A stretch of DNA of 64,000 nucleotides. Origin: Streptomyces sp. NBC_01232. Lineage in GTDB: Bacteria; Actinomycetota; Actinomycetes; Streptomycetales; Streptomycetaceae. The DNA lies in NCBI RefSeq assembly GCF_035989885.1, contig NZ_CP108518.1:6997001-7061000 (forward strand), given 5' to 3'. How positions within the stretch are numbered: the first letter of the stretch is position 1; each line of letters opens with the position of its first letter. A program made the position numbers and the translations under genes. The notes under the pieces were generated by a model. The model was given only the letters and a program-made list of their open reading frames with translations. It was not told the DNA's origin and did no database searches. Below are positions 48,813-58,273 of the stretch, one piece after another.

Positions 48813-48860
48813 TACCCCCAGGGGTACCCGTGCTAGGCTCGAAATATACCCCCGGGGGTA
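48813..48860. promoter_or_regulatory. Pair of CstR/CsoR-type operators
   Basis: TACCCCCAGGGGTA (48813-48826) and TACCCCCGGGGGTA (48847-48860) are 14-base dyads 34 bases apart, centre to centre. A TAGGCT -10-like hexamer (48833-48838) lies between them. CsoR-family repressors bind G/C-tract dyads of exactly this form. The pair can repress both divergent genes. Confidence 0.85.
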
Positions 48861-48885
48861 AATGCCAGCCGAAAGGAGCAACCAC

Positions 48886-50253
48886 GTGTTCTTCATCGAC
48901 ACCATCGAGACCGAGGGCCTGGGAAACCGCAGCTACCTGGCGGGCGGCGCGGACACCGCAGTGGTGGTGGACCCTCCCCGCGACATCGACCGTGTCCTGG
49001 CGGCGGCTGCCGCGCGGGGCGTGCGCATCTCGCACGTGGCGGAGACCCATGTCCACAACGACTACGTCACCGGCGGCCTGGACCTGGCCCGCATCACCGG
49101 CGCCGCCTACCTCGTGCCCGCTGCCGCCCGCGTCTCCTTCGCCCGCACACCGGTCGCCGACGGCAACACGGTGAGTGTGGACGAGGGCATCACCCTGCGG
49201 GCGATGGCCACACCCGGACACACCCCGCACCACACCTCCTACGTCCTGGACGAACGGGGGACGGCGGCCGCGGTGTTCACCGGCGGGTCGCTGCTGATCG
49301 GCTCGGTCGGTCGCCCTGACCTGGTCGAGCCGAGGCTGACCGAACAGCTGGCCCGCGCCCAGCACGCATCCGCGCACCGGCTGGCCGCCGAGCTCCCCGA
49401 CGAGACGCCGGTGCTGCCCACCCACGGGTTCGGCAGCTTCTGCTCCTCCTCCCAGTCCGAGGGCGACGCCACCACGATCGGCAAGGAGAAGGAGGGCAAC
49501 GACGCCCTGGTCAAGGACGTCGACTCCTTCGTCGCCGCCCTGCTGGCAGGCCTGGAGGACGTGCCCGCCTACTACGCCCACATGGGCCCGGCCAACTCCG
49601 AAGGCCCCACCCCGGTGGACCTGACCGCACCCCCGCTGGCCGACGCCGCCGACATCGCCGAGCGCCTGGCCGCCGGGGAATGGGTGGTGGACCTGCGCAA
49701 CCGGATCGCTTTCGCCGAAGGCCACATCGCCGGCTCGTTCAACTTCGAGGCGGAAGGCAAGATCGCCACCTACCTGGCCTGGATGATCCCCTGGGGCAAG
49801 CCCGTCACCCTCCTCGCCGAGTCACCCGCCCAGCTCGCCGCCGCCCAGCGCGAACTGGTCCGCGTCGGCATCGACCGCCCGGCCGCGGCCGCCACCGGCA
49901 CCGTCCGCGACTGGGTACCCGACGGCCACGCCCTGCGCTCCTTTCCCCGAGCCACCTTCGCCGACCTCGCCGCCCAGGACCCCCGCCCGGATGTGGTCCT
50001 CGATGTGAGGCGGGACTCCGAACGCGCCACAGGCTGGATCGAAGGCTCCGTACACATCCCGATCCACCACCTCCACCGCCGCCTGGCCGACGTACCGGCC
50101 GGGACGGTGTGGGTGCACTGCGCGGGCGGAATGCGCGCGGGCATCGCCGCCTCCCTGCTGGATGCCGCAGGCCGCGACGTCGTCGCCGTCGACGACTCCT
50201 TCGACGCCACAACCGACGCCGGGCTGCCCCTCACCACCGGCACCGGCAGCTGA
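48886..50253 (+). CDS. Persulfide dioxygenase-rhodanese fusion (CstB-like)
   Basis: A 455-residue enzyme that oxidises persulfides to sulfite or thiosulfate. The N-terminal metallo-beta-lactamase domain (1-235) carries THVHNDYVTGG and PGHTPHH iron ligands. A degenerate rhodanese domain follows (VVDLRNRIAFAEGHIAGSFN, no Cys). The C-terminal rhodanese has the active Cys in VHCAGGMRAG. The GTG at 48886 is chosen because GAAAGGAG precedes it by the right distance; the ATG at 48862 abuts the operator. Confidence 0.85.
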   Translation: MFFIDTIETEGLGNRSYLAGGADTAVVVDPPRDIDRVLAAAAARGVRISHVAETHVHNDYVTGGLDLARITGAAYLVPAAARVSFARTPVADGNTVSVDEGITLRAMATPGHTPHHTSYVLDERGTAAAVFTGGSLLIGSVGRPDLVEPRLTEQLARAQHASAHRLAAELPDETPVLPTHGFGSFCSSSQSEGDATTIGKEKEGNDALVKDVDSFVAALLAGLEDVPAYYAHMGPANSEGPTPVDLTAPPLADAADIAERLAAGEWVVDLRNRIAFAEGHIAGSFNFEAEGKIATYLAWMIPWGKPVTLLAESPAQLAAAQRELVRVGIDRPAAAATGTVRDWVPDGHALRSFPRATFADLAAQDPRPDVVLDVRRDSERATGWIEGSVHIPIHHLHRRLADVPAGTVWVHCAGGMRAGIAASLLDAAGRDVVAVDDSFDATTDAGLPLTTGTGS

Positions 50254-50292
50254 ACCGCTGCCCCCGCCACCCGAGACTCGGAAGGAAACCAG

Positions 50293-50652
50293 ATGCCTCT
50301 CCTCCGCCGCGGCACCGCCCGCGTCACCCCCGACCAGGCCCACCAGCGCACCACCGACGGTGACGCCATCCTCCTCGACGTGCGCGAGCAGGCCGAGTGG
50401 AATGCCGGCCACGCCCCCGGCGCCGTGCATGTGCCGCTCTCCCGGCTGGTCACCGGCACCGGCCTGCCCGCCACGGCCCAGGACCGGCCACTGTTGGTGA
50501 TCTGCCGCTCCGGGCACCGCTCCCAGCAGGCCGCCAGACTCTTGGCCGGGCGCGGAGCCGAGGCCGTCGACGTCAAGGGCGGTATGCAGGCCTGGGCATC
50601 AGCCGGGCTACCGGTCGTCGACGCAGAAGGAAGCAGCGGCCGGATAGCGTGA
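50293..50652 (+). CDS. Rhodanese-domain sulfurtransferase
   Basis: A 119-residue single rhodanese domain. ILLDVREQAEWNAGHAPGAV is the typical entry motif and CRSGHRSQQA contains the catalytic cysteine that carries the persulfide. AAGGAA precedes the ATG. The stop overlaps the exporter start by 4 bp, so it is translated with it. Confidence 0.9.
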   Translation: MPLLRRGTARVTPDQAHQRTTDGDAILLDVREQAEWNAGHAPGAVHVPLSRLVTGTGLPATAQDRPLLVICRSGHRSQQAARLLAGRGAEAVDVKGGMQAWASAGLPVVDAEGSSGRIA

Positions 50653-51395
50653 GCGCCCTCATCCTCGCCCTCATCGCTGGGGCCGTCATCGGCCTGGCCC
50701 TCGGGGCGCTCGGGGGCGGCGGCAGTGTCCTGGCCGTCCCCGCCCTGATTTACCTCCTCGGCTTCACCCCGGCCGCCGCCACCACCGCATCCCTGATCAT
50801 CGTCACCGCCACCTCCGCGACCGCCCTCTACACCCACGCCACCTCGGGAAACGTCCGCTGGAAGACCGGCGCGCTGTTCGCGGCCGCCGGAATCGTGCCC
50901 GCGATCGCTGCGGGTACCCTGGCCGCACGCCTGCCCGAGGAGGTGCTGACCGCCGCGTTCGCCGCGATCGCGGCCCTCGCAGCCCTCAGGATGTTCAAGC
51001 TCGCCGACCCCCACCAGCAGGCCAGGCCCGTCAGGCCCACCCGGGCCGCCGGTGCAGGCGCCGGACTCGGCGCGGTCACCGGCCTCCTCGGGGTCGGCGG
51101 AGGCTTCCTCGCCGTCCCCGCCCTCGTCTCCGTCCTCGGACTGCACATGCGCGCCGCGGTCGGCACCAGCCTGCTGGTCATCACCGTCAACTCCCTCGCC
51201 GCGCTCGCCGCCCGCGCCGGCACCAACACGCCCCTGCACTGGGCGGTCATCGCTCCCTTCGCCGGAGCCGCGATCCTCGGAGCGTGGGACGGCAAACGCC
51301 TCGCCTCCAAAATCTCCGGTCCCACCCTTCAGCGGATCTTCGCGCTCGTGCTCCTGGCCGTCGCTGCCCTCATGCTCATCGACGCCCTCCGCTGA
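50649..51395 (+). CDS. TauE/SafE-family sulfite/organosulfonate exporter
   Basis: A 248-residue membrane protein with about 8 spans. The two repeated GGGGSVLAVPALIYLLG-like and GVGGGFLAVPALVSVLG halves are the TauE/SafE signature. In persulfide operons this exporter is thought to remove sulfite made by the dioxygenase. The GTG start is coupled to the rhodanese stop. Confidence 0.9.
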   Translation: MSALILALIAGAVIGLALGALGGGGSVLAVPALIYLLGFTPAAATTASLIIVTATSATALYTHATSGNVRWKTGALFAAAGIVPAIAAGTLAARLPEEVLTAAFAAIAALAALRMFKLADPHQQARPVRPTRAAGAGAGLGAVTGLLGVGGGFLAVPALVSVLGLHMRAAVGTSLLVITVNSLAALAARAGTNTPLHWAVIAPFAGAAILGAWDGKRLASKISGPTLQRIFALVLLAVAALMLIDALR

Positions 51396-51455
51396 CCTTC
51401 CCGCCCGCGACCCGCAACGGCGCCCCATCGCCAGTCGATAACGAGGTGTCCGTAA

Positions 51456-52394
<939 letters not shown>

Positions 52395-52406
52395 CGCCCA
52401 CGCAGA

Positions 52407-52437
52407 ACGGCCCGGCCCCCATCAGGAGCCGGGCCGT
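52407..52437 (+). terminator. Terminator hairpin after cstR
   Basis: A perfect 10-bp stem ACGGCCCGGC / GCCGGGCCGT with an 11-base loop begins 13 bases after the cstR stop. Confidence 0.75.
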
Positions 52438-52503
52438 CCGCATACCCGCACCGGCCGGCGCCATGAGCCCCTGCGGTGAGACGCCCACGCCAGACTCGGT
52501 ACT

Positions 52504-52704
52504 GTGCGCACGGTGACCAGAAAGACGAAGACGCAGGCCGAAGACAGTGATGACCGCGGATTGTCGGTGCGGGCGTTCACCGCGCTCATGCTGGGCGCCC
52601 TTGCCGTCGTAGGGGCGCTCGCCCTGCTGGGTGGCTGGGCCGGACTGATCGGCATCGTGATCACCGCCGTCGTCCTCATCGGCTTCGCGGCCTCCCGCAT
52701 GTAG
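52504..52704 (+). CDS. Small two-span membrane protein, 66 aa
   Basis: A charged N-terminus (about 24 residues) and two hydrophobic helices (LMLGALAVVGALALLGGW and GLIGIVITAVVLIGFAA). GTG at 52504 or 52513 may be the start. It lies after the cstR terminator with its own upstream region. No known family. Confidence 0.45.
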   Translation: MRTVTRKTKTQAEDSDDRGLSVRAFTALMLGALAVVGALALLGGWAGLIGIVITAVVLIGFAASRM

Positions 52705-52847
52705 AGCGCACAAATGCCCGCTGGAAGCGCGGGCGCGAGGTGATCCCAGTACCGGTTCGGCGGCTCGGCCGACCGACTGCGGCCGGGCGCCGACTGTTGC
52801 TGTAGCCGTCGCCCGGCGAGGACGAGAGCGAGTTGTAGGGGCGCCAG

Positions 52848-53015
52848 TCAGGTGGCGGTAGGGATGTGGCGCTCCGCGAGGACGACGTCCCGCCACTGGC
52901 CCCGGTGGCAACCGATGCTCTCGCGAGTGTCGACGATCCGGAAGCCGGCCCGGGCGTGGAGGGCGAGGCTGGCGGTGTTCTCGGGGAAGATGACGGACTG
53001 GACGGTCCAGATCAT
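52848..53015 (-). pseudogene. C-terminal remnant of a GNAT acetyltransferase
   Basis: FPENTASLALHARAGFRIV followed by RESIGCHRGQWRDVVLAE matches the acetyl-CoA-binding end of phosphinothricin-acetyltransferase-type GNAT proteins. The preceding three quarters of the gene are missing: the frame upstream (to 53057) is unrelated. About 50 residues survive. Confidence 0.6.
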
Positions 53016-53103
53016 GGTGATCGCGGCGGCCAGGTGCCTCAGGTCGTGAACCGTCACCCGCGGTACACCGGCAGCACGAGCTGGCGTCCAGGGCTGCCGG
53101 ACG

Positions 53104-53200
53104 GGCTACGAGTTCCTTGGCGCGGTTGAGGACACCGGCTCAAAGGTCCGCATTGTGCGTGGTGACCTGGTGCTCTCGCCGTTCATCTACGCCGACGGCA
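53104..53200 (+). pseudogene. Internal fragment of a zinc alcohol dehydrogenase-like gene
   Basis: GYEFLGAVEDTGSKVRIVRG then DLVLSPFIYADG resembles the catalytic-domain segment of zinc-dependent alcohol dehydrogenases (the GHE..G.V...G..V..GD.V...F...G pattern). The zinc-cysteine loop that should follow is absent and there is no start. Adjacent to the GNAT remnant, it marks decayed DNA between modules. Confidence 0.45.
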
Positions 53201-53293
53201 GACCTATGGCCCCTGCGGAGGCCGGCCCAGTTTCGAAGGCGTGGAAGGTGGACAGGGGGAGGCCGTGCGTGGCCAAGGTCGACGGAACCCTGG

Positions 53294-54130
53294 TCAAGCT
53301 GCCCGTCGCCCTCCGGGCTGATCTTTGGCCCACCACAGGAATGCGGCGGCGTGCTGTCGGTTGGCGAAGCCTTCGCCGGCGAGGTCGAGAAGGAGGTCGT
53401 TGCTCCACAGGATGAGCCGGCCGCGGGTCCAGTTCACCGACTCGGGGGACGGCAGCTCCAGGCCGTAGACCATCCGCGCGATCTCGCGTTTGCCGCCGGC
53501 CTCGGTGGTGTATTTCAGGATTGTCAGGAAGCGGTCGGGGTACGTCACGCAGAGGACCCTCGTGAGGAGGGCTTCCTTGAAGCCGGTCATGGCGAACGGC
53601 TTGGTGCCGGACAGCAGGTGCTCGAGCCGGTCTTCGAGCGGCAGGTCGGAAGGTCCGTGCAGGAGGTACTCGATCGTCTGGCGGGTCGCCTCCCCAGCCG
53701 CGGTGTCGCCCATGTCGTTCCACGCGGAGTTGAAGGTGGCCTGATTGCCGGGGCGGGCTCCGACTTCGGAGTTGGCGAAGTCCTTGAGGGTTCTGGGGTC
53801 GCAGGTCCACAGCCCGTCGGGGGAGAAGATCTGCTGGTACTTCGACCAGTAGGCCGCCACGTCGGGGTCGAGGGCCGGTTTGACAGCGAGGTACTGCTCC
53901 TTCAGCCGGGTCACGCGCTCCAACTGCTCACGATCGACATCCTCGGCGTTCGGGAAACGGGTCTTGAGGTCTTGGAAGGAGCGGAGCGGGTCCCTATGCG
54001 GGACGGTGGGCTCCCTGTGCTCCCATTCGTAACCGCACCGGTGCTTCACGAGCCGACGTCCGCCGTCGAACGTGCGGACCACCACGATGTCCTCATCGTC
54101 GCTGCACAGTGGACACATGGCCAATGTCAT
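53294..54130 (-). CDS. Unknown protein with N-terminal zinc-finger-like motif
   Basis: A 278-residue soluble protein. The N-terminus has MCPLCSDDEDIVVVRTFDGG and HRCGYEW, so Cys6, Cys9 and the later Cys with a His could form a small zinc finger. Residues 90-260 are helical with aromatic patches (FNSAWNDMGD; VLCVTYPDRFLTILKYTTEA), a style seen in substrate-recognition domains of McrB-like restriction proteins, but I cannot confirm this. It lies beside a gene with nuclease-like motifs near the right end of the element, so a defence role is conceivable. ATG at 54130 or 54118. Confidence 0.55.
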   Translation of the reverse strand: MTLAMCPLCSDDEDIVVVRTFDGGRRLVKHRCGYEWEHREPTVPHRDPLRSFQDLKTRFPNAEDVDREQLERVTRLKEQYLAVKPALDPDVAAYWSKYQQIFSPDGLWTCDPRTLKDFANSEVGARPGNQATFNSAWNDMGDTAAGEATRQTIEYLLHGPSDLPLEDRLEHLLSGTKPFAMTGFKEALLTRVLCVTYPDRFLTILKYTTEAGGKREIARMVYGLELPSPESVNWTRGRLILWSNDLLLDLAGEGFANRQHAAAFLWWAKDQPGGRRAA

Positions 54131-54393
54131 GGCAACCCCCGCTTCGTCGGTGCTTGTGCCTCACTTCGCGCCAATGCGCTCTCCGGCCAAGAGCCGCATT
54201 CTCGCATTCAGACAGGGCAGGCGGGGTGCGGTCTCCGGCATGCCGGCGGATCTCGACTTCACTGGCCTGGAGGGCAACTCCGCGCCGCAACGCCTGGTGT
54301 CCGGTTCGTGCAACGAGGTGGCAGCGTATGGCGCGTGGGCTTCGGAGGACACCTTGGTGGCGAAGCGGAAACCGCCGCGGTACCCGGCACCGA

Positions 54394-55170
54394 TCAGTCG
54401 GTCAGCCGGCACACCCGGTCGTCATCCGTCACCTCGTAGACGTCGATGTGCAGGAGCTGTCGGATGTGGGCCGGGACGCGTGCGGCGGCCTTGAGGGAGG
54501 AGGACGGCACGACGAGGGCGTAGCGCGTGTGCGGGTCCTGGCTCGCCATGCGGCGCAGCAGTTGGCCATAGGCGATGTCGGCGTCGATGCCTTTCTCACT
54601 GGTGCGGCCCTTGGCCTCGCAGATCAGCCGTTCCGAGCCGCGTACGGCTTCGAGGTCGGTCCACCGGTCCGTGGGATCGATGGGTGTCCAGCCTTCGGCC
54701 AGTAGCCAGGTGCGGAAGGTGTCGGTGACCCGGTCCTCGTCGCTGGAGCGGGCCAGGATCTTCTTCAGTGCCGCCAGGTCGGCCGCTTCGTTGCGGCGCA
54801 GTCGTCCGCGGCCGTCCGCATTCAGGTCGGCGGGGCGGATGAGGACCAGGCGCAGCCCGTGCGCGGGGATCTGCTCATCGCGCCGGGCGTCGTACAGGGC
54901 GCGCTGCTCGCCGCGGTGGACACCGCTGACGGTGAGGCGGTTCGGCTTGTCAAAGTGGGGCATCGGCTGGTCGTGCTGCAGTTCGCGGTACTCGACCACC
55001 AGCTGATGGCCCGGCCAGTAGGCGTCGACCGGCAGTTGGACTCGTCGGCCGCCTGATCCGGGATCTCCGAGCAGCCAGTCGAACCTGTGCTGCGGCAGGG
55101 CGTTCTCCCCGAGGATCCGCTCGCACAACCCAACGACGTACGCTTCATCGCTGCCATCTCTCGTTGCCAT
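54394..55170 (-). CDS. Unknown protein with two nuclease-like segments
   Basis: A 258-residue protein (start MATRDGSDEAYVVG at 55170). The first half has VDAYWPGHQLVVEYRELQH followed by VLIRPADL, like a VSR-type endonuclease fold. The second half has SERLICEAKGRTSEKGID, an E-x-K motif of the PD-(D/E)XK superfamily, preceded by TDLEAV, and YGQLLRRM...YALVVPSS. The motif spacing is right for two restriction-endonuclease-like domains, though the catalytic set of the first is unclear. It is the last full gene before the attachment site. Confidence 0.55.
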   Translation of the reverse strand: MATRDGSDEAYVVGLCERILGENALPQHRFDWLLGDPGSGGRRVQLPVDAYWPGHQLVVEYRELQHDQPMPHFDKPNRLTVSGVHRGEQRALYDARRDEQIPAHGLRLVLIRPADLNADGRGRLRRNEAADLAALKKILARSSDEDRVTDTFRTWLLAEGWTPIDPTDRWTDLEAVRGSERLICEAKGRTSEKGIDADIAYGQLLRRMASQDPHTRYALVVPSSSLKAAARVPAHIRQLLHIDVYEVTDDDRVCRLTD

Positions 55171-55462
55171 GACCGGGCATCCTGCCACCACCCATGGACC
55201 AGCAGCACCGGGCTGGCGAACCCAGAGCCTCGCCGCGCAGAAGACCGGCAACGAGAAAGAGGCCGACTTGGCGGTCAACGCCCTGGCCCAGTCCGGTTCC
55301 CGAGCGAACGGCCGGGTCGGCGGAGGGCACTCCCGTCAGTTGAGGCGGAGGGCCTGGCGACCATCGAGCGCCTGGGGCGACTCCTGGCGTTGGCGTGAGA
55401 TCGGCAGCGACCTGCGGCGTCGAGCCGAACTGAAGCGGGCCCGAGGGCCAGGTGGCGTCCCC

Positions 55463-55483
55463 TGGGGACCAGTTGGGGACCAG
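55463..55483 (+). repeat. Doubled TGGGGACCAG near the attachment site
   Basis: Copies at 55463-55472 and 55474-55483, one base apart. They are shared with 46494-46519. The surrounding stretch 55171-55578 contains no gene I can support. Confidence 0.6.
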
Positions 55484-55578
55484 CGCCCACGTCGATGGGC
55501 GCACAGCATGTACGTATGCGCACGCTGTGCACCCTGAGATTGTGCTGTATGTCCGGATTTTTTCTCCGGCCCATCGAT

Positions 55579-55621
55579 CTGGGGGTCAAGGGGTCGCAGG
55601 TTCAAATCCTGTCGTCCCGAC
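55579..55621 (+). other. Attachment site (attR): 3' half of a tRNA-Pro gene
   Basis: The bases CTGGGGGTCAAGGGGTCGCA, then GGTTCAAATCCTGT, then CGTCCCGA, reproduce the anticodon loop (GGG), variable region, T arm and acceptor 3' strand of a Streptomyces tRNA-Pro. No D arm or 5' acceptor strand precedes them (TTTCTCCGGCCCATCGAT instead). A tRNA 3' end followed by its terminator is the expected distal junction of an element integrated at that tRNA. The intact tRNA should lie far to the left, outside the window. Confidence 0.75.
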
Positions 55622-55635
55622 TCGAAAGAGTCGCA

Positions 55636-55685
55636 GATCAGGGGCCGTTTTGGATTACTCCAAAACGGCCCCTTGATCGTTTTTG
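55636..55685 (+). terminator. Native tRNA terminator
   Basis: A 19-bp stem (GATCAGGGGCCGTTTTGGA with its complement, one bulge) around the loop TTAC, followed by GTTTTT. This is the transcription stop of the original tRNA locus. Confidence 0.9.
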
Positions 55686-56120
55686 GGGACCCGGTCGGGG
55701 ACCGGTGGGGCCGGCCTCCTCGGCTTGTCCTTCAAGGAGTTGGCGGGTGGTCATTACCGCGATGCGCGGCGGGACTTGCCTGTGGATGCCGAGCGCAGCT
55801 GCTGTACCGGTGTGCCGGTGTCACTGCCGTGGATCAGGATGCCCCACGGGCGGCTCCGTCAAAGAGTCTGATTCCGGCCACGGCAAGGGGCAAGGAATGC
55901 CCTCGACGCCTCCTTGCATTCTATGCCGCCGTTTGTCCATCTGCATCATGACAGGTCGTTTATCCGGCATCTATAGGCGCGATTCAAGGTTGAACTCGCA
56001 ACGGTCGAACGCGCAAGCAATTCCGGCCGTGTGTGCGGCAGATTCTCTTCGGTCGACCGTGGCGGCCGGAAAGCAGTTTGAATGCTCGAAAGTGGTTTTC
56101 CGAGGCGGGTGACTGTGCGC
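55686..56120. other. Chromosomal side next to attR, no gene seen
   Basis: Only short overlapping frames without domains or ribosome sites. The stretch around 55910-56060 is less GC-rich than its surroundings. Confidence 0.3.
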
Positions 56121-58247
56121 TCACGGGCCGACCTCGGGAATCCTGGTATTGCGTACCACCTTGTCTTCACCCGCGCTGGCCAGGAACCGGCTGCCCGGGT
56201 AGAACGCCAGGGTGTTCACCGAGCGGTTGTGCTTGAGGTTGAACAGCGACTTCCCTGTGTCGGCCCGCCACACGCCTACGGTTCCGTCCGCACAGCCGGT
56301 GGCCATCAGGCTGCTGTCGGAGCTGAAGGCCACCGCTCTCAGACCACTTATGTGCTCGACACGGAAGAGCTGAGTCCATGTCTCCGTCTCCGTTATCTGA
56401 GCGGTGTGGTCCTCGCTGCAAGTGGCGATTTTTTGCCCGTCGGGGGAGAAGGCGACGCCGAGGACGAAATCCCCATGCGGAATCTGCGCCAGCTCATAGC
56501 CGGTGTCGGCGTCCCAGACATACGCCTTACCATCTGCGGATGCCGTGACCAGCAGGCGCCCGTCCGGGCTGAACTGCACGTCCTTGACCGCCCGGGCGTG
56601 GCGCAGGGACAGAATCCGGGTTCCGGTGCTGAGATCCCAGACGCAGGCCGTCGCGTCTGCACCTCCGGTGGCCAGGTATCTCCCACTGTGGTCGAAGTTG
56701 ACCGCGTCGACGAAATGGCCGTGGGGCAGCTCTGCAACCAGGGATCCGGTCGGCATCTCCCAGATGCGTGCGAGGTTGTCCGTGCTGCCCGCCGCCAGCT
56801 TTCCACCGTCGGGGCTGAAGGCGACGGTGTTCACCATCGTGCTCCACCCGCTGATCCTGCGTTCCCACGTCGGCTGGCCGGTGATCACGTCCCAGACCCG
56901 CACGAGCTTGCGGGCGCCGGTCGCCAGGAGCCGCCCCTGCGGATGGACGGCCAGAGCGACCACCCAGCGTCCTGTGTCGATCTCAGGACGTGGCGTGGTG
57001 TCGGGGGAGGGAGTCTTGATGAGAGACGTGGCCTGTCGAGGAGGCGACGGGGTGGACGGTGGGGCAGGCCGCTCGGGGGCCCTGTCAGGGGCGGCTTCCC
57101 GCTGAATCTGATTGATCTCCTCGACCACGGTCCGTGCGGGAGCGGGCCGCCGTGAAGAGGTGAGGTCGAAGAGCCTGGCATCGCCACTGCGCTGGTACAG
57201 GACGGGGGTGAAACACTCCAGGCTGTCGTCCTTGTCGGCCCGCAGCGCGATGCGGCCCGTGCGCACCGCCTCGTCGACCGGCCGGTTGGCCGCGAGGGCC
57301 TGGTAGAAGGCCCTGGAGAAGAGAAGGGCGGCCTTGTCGGTCACCGCGAACTGCATCGCCACTACGGCCGGCACCGTGAACTCCAGCTCGGCCGCCGTAC
57401 TGGAGAACAGATCCTGGGCATGTGAGGTTCCCGTCTCACAGCTGTTGAGCACGACGAGGCGGGGGGCGGGCTCGGCGATGCTGATGAGCGAGCCGAGCGC
57501 CTCTGCGTGCAGCGGATCCGGACGGCCCTGTTCATCGGCGAGGATGATCATTCCCTCGCGCCTGAGCTCGTCGAACTTTCCGTGACCTATGAAGTGGAAG
57601 ATGTGGCACCCGTGGAGCAGTGCGTCGAAGAGATCCCGTTTGGTCTGACCGTGCACCCAGTCGAGCTGCACCATCCCCTCGTCGAGGAGTGGCTTGAGCG
57701 AGGTGCTCAGGCTCTCCTTCTCGGATTCCGCGTCCAGCGCGCCCAGCGAGCCGGGAAGGGACACCATGCCCAGGATGCGTAGCGGCGGCTGCACGTGCAG
57801 TGGCGAGACGGGCTCGAGGATCTCGACGTAGCGGATGATCGGGTGGTGCAGACACAGATAGCCGCCGAGCTTGGCATCGTGCAAGAGTTCCCAGGGCAAT
57901 GCGGCGAGTTCCGGGGAGCGGACCCGAAGAACCATACGCAGTCTCTGCCCGTGCTCTCGCGCCTTCTGCCGGCTGGAAAGGTAGAGCGCTTGGACCGAGC
58001 TTTGAAACACGGCCTCGAACAACATGCCGCCGACCTGACGTGCGGGCGCCTCCAGTTCCGTCCCCACGGACCGTGAGCGCGAGGCGGACCCGAGCACGGC
58101 AGCCTGGAGCGAGGGCAGTCTGCCCAACAACTCGTGCGCGTCGATATCGGCGATGGCACGGTCCTCACCGCAGGGCGAGGACACTTCGACGCAATAGCCT
58201 CCGGGCGCCTCGCTCATTTCGAGTACAAAATCGAACTCTGCCGACAT
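56121..58247 (-). CDS. CHAT-domain protease with C-terminal WD40 propeller
   Basis: A 708-residue protein. The N-terminal half is a CHAT (caspase-like) domain with His222 in FHFIGHGKF and Cys270 in VLNSCETG as the catalytic dyad. A Pro-rich linker (about 365-420) leads to about seven WD40 repeats (FSPDGGKLAAGSTDNLARIW and similar) to the C-terminus. CHAT proteases with sensor or scaffold repeats are common in bacterial conflict systems, where a signal releases protease activity. The ATG at 58247 has GGAGAGAAGGG before it; a TTG at 58277 overlapping the upstream stop is the alternative. Confidence 0.88.
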   Translation of the reverse strand: MSAEFDFVLEMSEAPGGYCVEVSSPCGEDRAIADIDAHELLGRLPSLQAAVLGSASRSRSVGTELEAPARQVGGMLFEAVFQSSVQALYLSSRQKAREHGQRLRMVLRVRSPELAALPWELLHDAKLGGYLCLHHPIIRYVEILEPVSPLHVQPPLRILGMVSLPGSLGALDAESEKESLSTSLKPLLDEGMVQLDWVHGQTKRDLFDALLHGCHIFHFIGHGKFDELRREGMIILADEQGRPDPLHAEALGSLISIAEPAPRLVVLNSCETGTSHAQDLFSSTAAELEFTVPAVVAMQFAVTDKAALLFSRAFYQALAANRPVDEAVRTGRIALRADKDDSLECFTPVLYQRSGDARLFDLTSSRRPAPARTVVEEINQIQREAAPDRAPERPAPPSTPSPPRQATSLIKTPSPDTTPRPEIDTGRWVVALAVHPQGRLLATGARKLVRVWDVITGQPTWERRISGWSTMVNTVAFSPDGGKLAAGSTDNLARIWEMPTGSLVAELPHGHFVDAVNFDHSGRYLATGGADATACVWDLSTGTRILSLRHARAVKDVQFSPDGRLLVTASADGKAYVWDADTGYELAQIPHGDFVLGVAFSPDGQKIATCSEDHTAQITETETWTQLFRVEHISGLRAVAFSSDSSLMATGCADGTVGVWRADTGKSLFNLKHNRSVNTLAFYPGSRFLASAGEDKVVRNTRIPEVGP

Positions 58248-58273
58248 GGCGCCCTTCTCTCCGCGCAGCCGGA

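Noticed and set aside
55495..56112. Plus-strand frames running through the attachment site
   Set aside because: They cross the tRNA fragment and terminator hairpin, which is incompatible with a real protein gene.
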